Source: Burkholderia sp. Bp9143 (GTDB lineage Bacteria > Pseudomonadota > Gammaproteobacteria > Burkholderiales > Burkholderiaceae). From it: DNA of 32,607 nucleotides. Below, piece after piece: positions 22,695-29,162 of this stretch. The stretch is from assembly GCF_003853645.1 (NCBI RefSeq), contig NZ_QTPO01000075.1, positions 1-32,607 on the forward strand, in the 5' to 3' direction. The stretch's first letter is position 1, and each line of letters opens with the position of its first letter. The position numbers and the translations under genes were made by a program. Below the pieces are notes generated by a model. That model did not search any database and was not told the DNA's origin. It worked only from the letters and a program-made list of their open reading frames with translations.

Positions 22695-23140
22695 AGACAC
22701 TCCTTTGTTCGTCAATCAGCGGAGTGACGTATTTTAGTTCGCTACTGCCACCTTCCGCAAGGAGCATGAGGGCTGGCTAGGTGGCAACGGCAGCTTAAAG
22801 GCGTCAGCGTTAACAGGCGTCAGCGGTGCACCGAGAGACGACGGCACGAACGGCCGTTGTACTTTACAAACTGCCCCCGGCGCCGCGCCGAGCCGAACGA
22901 CGAGAGTGGGTCACGGAGTGAGCCACCCTGCCAACCGGCTGCGTTGCAAAACTCCTAAGTTGTGCAACGCCGTGCCGGCCGCCGCAAAACCCTTGTGCGG
23001 CCGAGGTGCGTCATGTTGCAAAATATAGTCTTGTATGGGAAATTATGTGCGACTATGATTTGCAACATGGTGCGCATGTGTGAGCGTGCCGAGCGGTCAG
23101 CAACCACCCGCGCCATTGAGCGCCGATATCGGGAGTGACG
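22695..23140. other. gene-free stretch between the accessory module and the resolvase operon
   Basis: No gene is visible. 22695-22800 would hold the promoter of the XRE operon. GGCGTCAGCG occurs twice at 22800-22809 and 22816-22825. The segment 22943-23068 carries a series of dyads that look like recombinase binding sites. TTGTAT (23031-23036) and TATGAT (23054-23059), 17 bp apart, lie within the last dyad and could be the promoter of the resolvase operon. Confidence 0.6.
22943..23068. promoter_or_regulatory. res-like recombination site array
   Basis: Three dyads lie upstream of the resolvase operon. 22943-22968 is 26 bp, with 11-bp arms GTTGCAAAACT/AGTTGTGCAAC (one mismatch) around CCTA. 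22981-23001 has GCCGCA/TGCGGC arms. 23013-23030 against 23051-23068 has 18-bp arms with 16 matches. All share a TTGCAAAA-like half-site. A crossover site plus accessory sites upstream of the recombinase gene is the standard res layout of serine resolvases. Which dyad is the crossover site is inferred from size. Confidence 0.6.
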
Positions 23141-23773
23141 ATGGACAAGAGCAATCGGGACTTCAAGAGCATGCTCAGCAAGATTACCGAAGCGGTAATC
23201 GACACTAGCAGTCCAGATTTCAAGCACATGCTCAGCAAGGCGCGCGACGCCGCAGCCGGCGGCATCAATGCCATGTCTAAGGGCGAGGCCCTCGCTGCCG
23301 CGCTCGTTCTCAACCGGCCTGACTGGCTCGCTGCGATGAACCACACGATTGCCGAGGCAATCGACCGCATTGGCCCGGAGTGGGCGATCCTCGTACCGGC
23401 CGTTGCGAAGGAGTTTGAACGCGACGCACAGACCGCCGCTTACGCGTCGGCCGAGCGCACGCGACTGGCGAGGCATGACGAGCTCGCCAGTCGGCAGCAG
23501 GCCGATAACGAACTGGATTTCAGTGCCAAGCTCATAACCTACGGCGACTCTCCCGGCTACCGCGACGTGACTTTCACATTCGACCTTGAACCGGTAGGCG
23601 AAAACCAGCGGCCGACCGTTCGCGCGAGCATTCGCATTCGGCCGGAAGATGGCGAACGGATTGTCGAACACATCACAGGTGTTCATCGTTGCGCGTGGGA
23701 TCGCAGCAACGGCGGCCGACCAATCGACGCGAAGCCCGACGAGCAACGCCCGCGCTGGATCGACAAGGGCTGA
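23141..23773 (+). CDS. unknown protein upstream of the resolvase, 210 aa
   Basis: I choose ATG 23141, with GGGAG 5 nt upstream. A GTG two codons earlier is possible. The 210-residue product begins with two similar stretches, DFKSMLSKITEAV and DFKHMLSKARDAA (residues 7-37), a small internal repeat. An Ala-rich helical middle and a beta-rich end with VTFTFDLEP and VRASIRIRPEDGERI follow. No family was recognised. It ends 2 nt before the resolvase start, so the two are one operon, and it may be an accessory to multimer resolution. Confidence 0.8.
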   Translation: MDKSNRDFKSMLSKITEAVIDTSSPDFKHMLSKARDAAAGGINAMSKGEALAAALVLNRPDWLAAMNHTIAEAIDRIGPEWAILVPAVAKEFERDAQTAAYASAERTRLARHDELASRQQADNELDFSAKLITYGDSPGYRDVTFTFDLEPVGENQRPTVRASIRIRPEDGERIVEHITGVHRCAWDRSNGGRPIDAKPDEQRPRWIDKG

Positions 23774-23775
23774 CG

Positions 23776-24390
23776 ATGCGCGACCCCGCAGACAACGCCA
23801 CGCGTGATATTGAGACAGGCGCATTCCTGATCGGATATGCGCGCGTCTCGACGCGCGACCAAGACTTGAGCAACCAAGAGGCAGAGCTACGCGCGGCCGG
23901 GTGCGGGCGCATATTTGCCGAGAAAATTACCGGCATGAAGCGCGCCCGCCCGCAGCTCGACAACCTGCTTTCGCACCTACGGCCGCGCGATGTGGTTGTC
24001 GTGACGCGGCTCGACCGGCTCGCGCGCAGCATTCTCGATTTGCTCGAAATCGTTGAGCGCATTCGCGACGCCGACGCCGGCTTGCGAAGCATTGCCGAGC
24101 CGTGGGCCGACACCACGACGCCGGCCGGCCGCATGGTGTTGACCGTGTTCGGCGGCATGGCCGAGTTTGAGCGTAGCCTGATCGTTGAGCGGACCAGCAC
24201 CGGCCGCGCGGCAGCGAAGGCGCGCGGTACGAAGTTCGGCCGCAAGCCGAAGCTCGAAGCCGCGCAGCTCAAGCACATTTATCAGCTCGTGGACGAAGGC
24301 AAGGCCAGCAGGCAGGAGATAGCCGACCTGTTCGGAATCGACAGATCGACGTTGTATCGCGTGCTCGCGCAGCGCGAGCACGCCGCATAA
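23776..24390 (+). CDS. serine recombinase (resolvase family)
   Basis: I choose ATG 23776, giving 204 residues. YARVSTRDQDLSNQ places the catalytic serine at residue 25, followed by the canonical resolvase motifs TRLDRLARS and AEFERSLIVERT. The C-terminal part (from about 160) is the helix-turn-helix, ending SRQEIADLFGIDRSTLYRVL. The protein cuts and rejoins DNA at res sites to turn plasmid multimers into monomers. The dyad array at 22943-23068 is the likely site. The family also includes invertases and transposon resolvases, but no invertible or transposon structure is visible. Confidence 0.93.
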   Translation: MRDPADNATRDIETGAFLIGYARVSTRDQDLSNQEAELRAAGCGRIFAEKITGMKRARPQLDNLLSHLRPRDVVVVTRLDRLARSILDLLEIVERIRDADAGLRSIAEPWADTTTPAGRMVLTVFGGMAEFERSLIVERTSTGRAAAKARGTKFGRKPKLEAAQLKHIYQLVDEGKASRQEIADLFGIDRSTLYRVLAQREHAA

Positions 24391-24418
24391 AAAAGGGGAA
24401 AGGCCGAAGCCTTTCCCC
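24388..24418 (-). terminator. intrinsic terminator of the 24449 gene
   Basis: On the minus strand GGGGAAAGGC-TTCG-GCCTTTCCCC (24418-24395) is followed by TTTTTTAT (24394-24387). The C-UUCG-G loop is one of the most stable RNA tetraloops. It ends transcription of the 24449-24820 gene just before the convergent resolvase gene. Confidence 0.85.
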
Positions 24419-24448
24419 CCGCGTTGGCTAAAAAGCCAGCTCCCACGT

Positions 24449-24820
24449 TCAACGTGCCTTGATCGTTAGATCCAGGCGGCTCGTGCCGTCAGCATTGATG
24501 CCATAAGCACCCGACACCTCGAAAACATCATCGAGTTTCCGGTCATGATGTTTCAGGTATCCGCGCAGATCAGAACCCGGAAACGGGCTCGTCGGAACAA
24601 TGTGCGCGTAATAACCCAAACCGCCTTGACTCGGGTCGGTCGTACCAAGCGCAATGTCGAAACCGTCAGGACGGTCATTGACAATCGAGAGCCTGGCCGA
24701 TGCCGCGATCATGTCATCGTTGATGTTCAGGAAGCCCACCCAGAGCATGACGCCATCGGCAGTCATGTCTTTGTGGATTCTGAACAGGTGTCCCGTAACG
24801 TTCGACTTCGCGTTAAACAT
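24449..24820 (-). CDS. unknown small protein, 123 aa, with regulated-looking leader
   Basis: I choose ATG 24820, with GGAGG 5 nt upstream. The open frame also contains a TTG that overlaps the ribosome site. The 123-residue product is soluble, with alternating strands (GHLFRIHKDM, VMLWVGFLNI, RLSIVNDRPDGFDIALGTT) and acidic surface residues. No family was recognised. It is monocistronic, with a perfect terminator behind it and a large terminator-like hairpin in front of its ribosome site, which suggests conditional expression. Confidence 0.75.
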   Translation of the reverse strand: MFNAKSNVTGHLFRIHKDMTADGVMLWVGFLNINDDMIAASARLSIVNDRPDGFDIALGTTDPSQGGLGYYAHIVPTSPFPGSDLRGYLKHHDRKLDDVFEVSGAYGINADGTSRLDLTIKAR

Positions 24821-24877
24821 AGTGGCCTCCAAAAAAGAAAGCCACTCGGGAGCGTCGATTGACGCTCCGCGAGTGGC
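24821..24877 (-). promoter_or_regulatory. leader terminator/attenuator before the 24449 gene
   Basis: Nested arms GCCACTCG-GGAGCGTC (24841-24856) and GACGCTCC-G-CGAGTGGC (24861-24877) pair over 16 bp with one bulge. On the minus strand they are followed by TTTCTTTTTT, then directly by GGAGG and the start codon. AGTGGC of the 3' arm can also pair with GCCACT (24826-24821), between the ribosome site and the ATG. Two exclusive folds are therefore possible: a terminator, or a small hairpin carrying the ribosome site in its loop. Confidence 0.6.
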
Positions 24878-25450
24878 AGAGCGTCAAATCGACTCGATTG
24901 ATTGTAGGCCACGAATGCGCCAGTCGCACGCGCAATGGCGCCGACCGCCGGCCGAGACGGCTCGAATGCGGGCGTTCCCCGGCTCGCCGGGTCGGGCTTT
25001 CGCGCTACGCGTCGAGCCTCGTTCCGAGTCTCGCCCCTACGGGCATCAATCCCTAACGCAACCACCTGGTCAGGTGCGGCCGAACGGCCGCACATAGGCG
25101 CTCGCCGCGCGGCGTTTATCTCGGCTCCGGTATGCGCCTGTGGCCGTTTCCCCTGATTCGCCGCCCAGTCACGCGACCATAGCCAACCCGCTACGTCCAT
25201 CAAGGGCCGCGCGCAGAGCGCGCTGAAATCCTCGCCCGTTCCTGCTCGCTTCGCTGCGCGGGCTGCGGCCTCCGGTTTCACCCTTGACAGCCGTAGCGGG
25301 CCGGCTAAATCCGTCGCGGGGCGGCGAACTCAGGGAAAACGGCGGCAAGGCAATTACCACTCACAGCCTCGCTGAACCCGTCACGCAGGGGACGGGAATC
25401 TTGGGAGCCGGTCAGCAGTAAAAGCGAACCCATTTTCGATGGAGGTCGAA
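24878..25450. other. gene-free stretch with inverted repeats
   Basis: About 570 bp without a convincing gene. A near-palindrome GTGCGGCCG-AA-CGGCCGCAC lies at 25074-25093. Shorter dyads lie around 25033-25044 and 25064-25077. The stretch lies upstream of a gene pair and next to the resolvase region. It is a candidate place for the transfer origin, but no known nick-site sequence was recognised. Confidence 0.4.
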
Positions 25451-25582
25451 ATGCCCGCACTTCGGTTAAGTCATTGGTTGGTAGTGCTTACTAACTCATA
25501 CATGGAATACACGTACACGCCCTGGAATGACCGCAACGTGTATCGCCGCACCGTTGATTACCGCCATGTCGTTTGGTGTTAA
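25451..25582 (+). CDS. small open frame of 43 aa with ideal ribosome site
   Basis: ATG 25451 is preceded by GGAGG at 25441-25445, a 5-nt spacing. It encodes 43 residues: a hydrophobic start (residues 5-14, RLSHWLVVLT), then a Tyr/Arg-rich end with MEYTYTPWNDRNVY and DYRHVVWC. It lies 59 bp upstream of the DUF3560-type gene, on the same strand. It could be a small protein or a leader peptide. No family was recognised. Confidence 0.5.
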   Translation: MPALRLSHWLVVLTNSYMEYTYTPWNDRNVYRRTVDYRHVVWC

Positions 25583-25641
25583 GCGCAGCAGCCCACCCAA
25601 GGCGGGCGAGCGCGCCCGCCGCACCTGACAGGAGCAAGACG

Positions 25642-26442
25642 ATGAACAAGTACGAAGCGAAGCAGGAAGCCCGCCGCGCCCGCCTGGCCGCCCGTGCAGC
25701 GCACGCGCGTTCGGCGGCAACGATGCAGTACACCCGCGCTGAAACGATGGCTTCGGCGATTCCGTTCGGTCAGCCCATCTTGAAGGGCCACCACTCCGAG
25801 GGCCGCGACCGTCGCTATCGAGCTCGTGTACACGCGGCGTTCGGGAAAGCCTTCGAGTTGCACGACACGGCGGCCGAGTTCGATCGGCGCGCGGAAGCAG
25901 TCGGCAAGGGCGGCGTATCCGGCGACGATCCCGACGCCATCCCGAAGCTCACGGCCAAGCTGGCCGAGCTGGAGGCGCGGCACGAAAAGATGAAGCGCAC
26001 GAATGCCCTGATTCGCCGCGAGGATCGCGCAGGGCTTGAGCGCATGGGCTACACGGCAGCGGCCATCGACGCGCTCTTTCGCCCTGACTTCGCAGGCCGC
26101 GTTGGCTTTGCCTCGTATGAAATAACCAACAGCGGCGCGAATATCCGCCGCGTGCGCGACCGCATCGAGGCACTGAAGAAGATCGCTGAGCGCACCGACC
26201 GAGAGGAAGAAGGCCACGGCTACACGTACCGCGAGGACACCGAGGGCAACCGAGCCGTGTTTCTGTTCGACGCGAAGCCGGAAAAGGCCGTCCGCGACCT
26301 AATGAAGCGCAACGCGTTCGTGTTCAGCCCGACCCGTTCGCCCGCCGGCAAGTCGGTCTACGTGCGCAAGCTCACGCCGAACGCCATCGCCACGGCCAAG
26401 TGGATTCGGCCGCAGCTTGACGATCTGATGACGGGCGAGTGA
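25642..26442 (+). CDS. DUF3560-type protein
   Basis: I choose ATG 25642, with GGAG about 9 nt upstream. The longer frame begins in GC-rich spacer. The 266-residue product starts with a basic Arg/Ala-rich helix. SAIPFGQPILKGHHSEGRDRRYRARVH (residues 38-64) and the motif SGDDPDAIPKL (about 93-103) follow, then coiled-coil helices. This is the DUF3560 pattern, common on plasmids and ICEs, often near antirestriction or mobilisation genes. No activity is known to me. The palindrome CGTGTACACG occurs within it at 25825-25834. Confidence 0.82.
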   Translation: MNKYEAKQEARRARLAARAAHARSAATMQYTRAETMASAIPFGQPILKGHHSEGRDRRYRARVHAAFGKAFELHDTAAEFDRRAEAVGKGGVSGDDPDAIPKLTAKLAELEARHEKMKRTNALIRREDRAGLERMGYTAAAIDALFRPDFAGRVGFASYEITNSGANIRRVRDRIEALKKIAERTDREEEGHGYTYREDTEGNRAVFLFDAKPEKAVRDLMKRNAFVFSPTRSPAGKSVYVRKLTPNAIATAKWIRPQLDDLMTGE

Positions 26443-26451
26443 TCCGGTTCC

Positions 26452-26469
26452 GGCCCGCTATGGCGGGCC
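26452..26469 (+). terminator. hairpin after the DUF3560-type gene
   Basis: GGCCCGC-TATG-GCGGGCC at 26452-26469 lies 9 nt past the stop codon. No clean T-run follows, so it is either a weak terminator or an mRNA 3'-end stabiliser. Confidence 0.5.
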
Positions 26470-26622
26470 ATCATTAAAGGCTCGAAAAAAATGAACCTGA
26501 TCGGAGCTCAACGCGTGGGAAGCGTCGATGAAAATTACTGGCGTCCGGCCTGGTTAGCGTAATACAATAACCTGCCAGTTAAATGCAGGCGCAAAACCAG
26601 CGCGAAACAGAAGAGGAAAAGA

Positions 26623-27801
26623 ATGGTCCGTCCGCACGTCTCCGAACCCCGAGACAACATCGCGAGCCTTCGGCTCACCCTGAATGAGCGGCAGGAAATG
26701 GAGTCGATCTCCAATGTGCTGGGGTTCAAGTCGCTGAGCGACTACATTCGCCATCTGCACAACATCGCCGTCAAGCAAGACAAAAAGCCCGAACGAGTGA
26801 ATGGCGAAAGCTATGGGCCCTTCTCTGTCGCACACGAAACGAAGCTCGGGAAAATCTATAACGGGAACTCGCTCGAATACCTGCATCACCGTGCGAAGCC
26901 CAGCTCAGTCAACTTGATCATGACCTCGCCGCCCTTCGGCTTGGTACGCAAGAAGTCCTACGGTAACGAAGACGCGGCCGCCTATTGCGACTGGTTCCGC
27001 CCGTTTGCGGAGGGCTTCAATCGCGTGCTGCGCGATGATGGTAGCCTGGTAATCGACATTGGCGGCGCTTGGAAACCCGGCACGCCAACGCGGTCGCTCT
27101 ACCACTTCAAGCTCTTGATCATGCTATGCGAAGAGTTCGGGTTTCACCTCGCGCAAGAGCATTACTGGTGGAACCCGGCGAAACTGCCGTCGCCCGCTGA
27201 ATGGGTGAACATCCGTCGGGTCCGCGTGAAAGACGCCGTGAATTGTGTGTGGTGGCTTTCAAAGACGCCGTTTCCGAAGGCGAACAATAAGCGGGTTCTC
27301 GCGCCATATTCTGACTCGATGAAGGGGCTCCTGAAGAACGGCTACACGGCAAAGCTTCGGCCGTCGGGGCACGACATCTCGGAGAAGTTTTCGAAAGACA
27401 ACGGTGGATCGGTGCCTCCCAACTTGCTCGCCATCGCGAATACAGAGAGCAATGGGCAATATCAAGATTATTGCCGGGCGAAAGGCATCGATATCCACCC
27501 CGCTCGGTTCCCCGCGTTGCTGCCGGAGTATTTCATCAGAATGTTGACCGATCCGGGTGATCTGGTAGTCGATCCGTTCGCAGGTTCGTGCGTGACCGGC
27601 ATGGTGGCGGAAAACTTGCGCCGGAAATGGGCCTGTGTCGAACTGTCCAGTGAATACATTCGCGGCGGCATGGCGCGCTTTCAAGACGGCGTGGAGGCGA
27701 CACGCTCCCGCCCGGCGAATTACGCGATTAGCACGCCCTGCTCGCAACCAGCGAACGAGATGGAGGTGCCGCTCGTCGCGAACGGTGGCGCGACAAGATA
27801 G
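26623..27801 (+). CDS. M.PvuII-like N4-cytosine DNA methyltransferase with N-terminal RHH-like segment
   Basis: A 392-residue protein from ATG 26623. TSPPFGL at residues 101-107 is the catalytic motif of the N4-cytosine (SPPY/F) class. DPFAGSCVTG (317-326) is the AdoMet-binding motif. The order, with the catalytic motif first, is the beta class. Segments such as YWWNPAKLPSPAEWVN, RVKDAVNCVWWLSKT, RPSGHDISEKFSKDNGGSVPPNLL and HPARFPALLPEYFIRMLTDPGDLVVDPFAGS closely follow M.PvuII as I remember it, so CAGCTG is a plausible target. Residues 13-50 (SLRLTLNERQEMES...SLSDYIRHLHN) look like a ribbon-helix-helix DNA-binding domain that could autoregulate the gene. It faces the McrC-like gene, 17 nt away. 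Confidence 0.88.
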   Translation: MVRPHVSEPRDNIASLRLTLNERQEMESISNVLGFKSLSDYIRHLHNIAVKQDKKPERVNGESYGPFSVAHETKLGKIYNGNSLEYLHHRAKPSSVNLIMTSPPFGLVRKKSYGNEDAAAYCDWFRPFAEGFNRVLRDDGSLVIDIGGAWKPGTPTRSLYHFKLLIMLCEEFGFHLAQEHYWWNPAKLPSPAEWVNIRRVRVKDAVNCVWWLSKTPFPKANNKRVLAPYSDSMKGLLKNGYTAKLRPSGHDISEKFSKDNGGSVPPNLLAIANTESNGQYQDYCRAKGIDIHPARFPALLPEYFIRMLTDPGDLVVDPFAGSCVTGMVAENLRRKWACVELSSEYIRGGMARFQDGVEATRSRPANYAISTPCSQPANEMEVPLVANGGATR

Positions 27802-27818
27802 GTGATGATTGCCGGCGC

Positions 27819-29162
27819 TTAGTTCGGGTAGATAGCGAGCCTGCAATGCAGCCTCGCTGCCCATGTGGCTAGGGTTCCGCTCGCCAGTCCAGAAAAATCC
27901 GTCAGTCCTACCGGCTTCGAACCGTCCAAGGTCTCTTCAAAACCGGACAACCCCGAACACACCACCACGCAATCCCGCAACATGGCTTGCGCTTGCTCTA
28001 TGCCGCCGGGCCGCGAGTCGCGGCAATACCGGACGAGCTGCGAGATTGCGTCGACGATCGCTGCCGAGGCCGAAAGCGGCGAGCCGAACCATTTGCATTC
28101 GAAGTGGGCGACGTCCATGCCAATGTCGGCGTCCCGAATCGAAACGTCTGCGCGCGCCAAACCCATGCCCGCGCGCAGCGCTTCGGCGGTTTCTCGAATC
28201 ATGGCTTCCGATGGATCGAGATGCTCGGCAGTACGCTTGGGCAGCGCATTCTGCCATCTGACGCGATAGCGCCCGACCGAGGCGATTTCGGACCCTCCGG
28301 CAATCGAACCCTTCCACCGAACCCGGTCGCCAGTCTGAGCCGCCAGCGCTTCGGCGGCCGCGAGCGCCGTTGCCAATTCAAGCTTCTGCCAATCCTCCAA
28401 TTGCGCGATGAGCGTGTTCGACAATATGGCGCGTATCGCGTCCGGCTCGACGCGCTCGATGCCCTCGAACAAAAGCATAGAGTCCGCTGCCATCCGGTAG
28501 AGCGGCGACAGGCTTTTGCGCGCGTCTCTAATCGCTGCACCTGCGGGCCGACGCCGCCCTGCTGGAGACAACATCACTTCGCGCAGCATGCGAGTGCGAG
28601 CGGCCCGTTCAAGAAGCCCCACCCGCGCATGAATCCAATCCTGATCGGGTCCAAGCTTGTGACGACGGATCGCGGACAACGCCAGCGACTCGGCCTCTCG
28701 GAGAACCCATGCAAGAACGTGGTTGCGCCGTGTCAGCAGAGAGAGTGCTGGCTCAGACACGACGAAAAGTGTCGAGTCGCACGAAAGCTCCTGCTCGCAA
28801 AGCGTCGCACGCGCATCAACGACTCCGGGAATTTGCCCGTAATGCGTCTGCGTCTCGAAGGCGATTGCCGATCGGATGTCGCGCGGGTTGGCGATCACGT
28901 GCTCTGCGAGGCGCCGAACCCCATCCGAGAGCGCCCAGCGAAGCAATAGCTCCTCGCGCTCCTCGATGTCAGCGCGCGGAGTTTTCGAGTCCCAGCCGTT
29001 GCCCTGCGGCGACCGATGGCAGCGCAGAAGCGCCGCGAGGCAATGGTCGGACAGCGCGGAACCAAGTGGAGTGCTCAGGGCGCGAGCTCCATAAATCGTT
29101 GCTCGACATCGGCAGCCAGAACGCCCGACAGACCCCACGCCGAGACAATTGCCGAAGAGCAA
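27819..29162 (-). CDS. McrC-like PD-(D/E)xK nuclease subunit
   Basis: The end is fixed but the start is not. Candidates are TTG 29162, GTG 29138 and, best placed, CTG 29078, which overlaps the stop of the McrB-like gene and has GGAG 8 nt upstream. Numbered from 29162, residues 109-121 (GQIPGVVDARATL) resemble the conserved N-terminal GxID...AT segment of McrC-like proteins. HFECKWF (354-360), with acidic residues shortly before it, is a PD-(D/E)xK nuclease core with E355 and K357. McrC is the nuclease that works with the McrB motor. Translational coupling to the ATPase gene supports one complex. Sequence similarity to classic McrC was judged only by eye. Confidence 0.7.
   Translation of the reverse strand: MLFGNCLGVGSVGRSGCRCRATIYGARALSTPLGSALSDHCLAALLRCHRSPQGNGWDSKTPRADIEEREELLLRWALSDGVRRLAEHVIANPRDIRSAIAFETQTHYGQIPGVVDARATLCEQELSCDSTLFVVSEPALSLLTRRNHVLAWVLREAESLALSAIRRHKLGPDQDWIHARVGLLERAARTRMLREVMLSPAGRRRPAGAAIRDARKSLSPLYRMAADSMLLFEGIERVEPDAIRAILSNTLIAQLEDWQKLELATALAAAEALAAQTGDRVRWKGSIAGGSEIASVGRYRVRWQNALPKRTAEHLDPSEAMIRETAEALRAGMGLARADVSIRDADIGMDVAHFECKWFGSPLSASAAIVDAISQLVRYCRDSRPGGIEQAQAMLRDCVVVCSGLSGFEETLDGSKPVGLTDFSGLASGTLATWAARLHCRLAIYPN

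Noticed and set aside
20511..22968. Insertion sequence or Tn402-type res-hunter transposon as the source of the E2 module
   Set aside because: No transposase gene and no terminal inverted repeats are visible. Only direct copies of the res-like core mark the edges.
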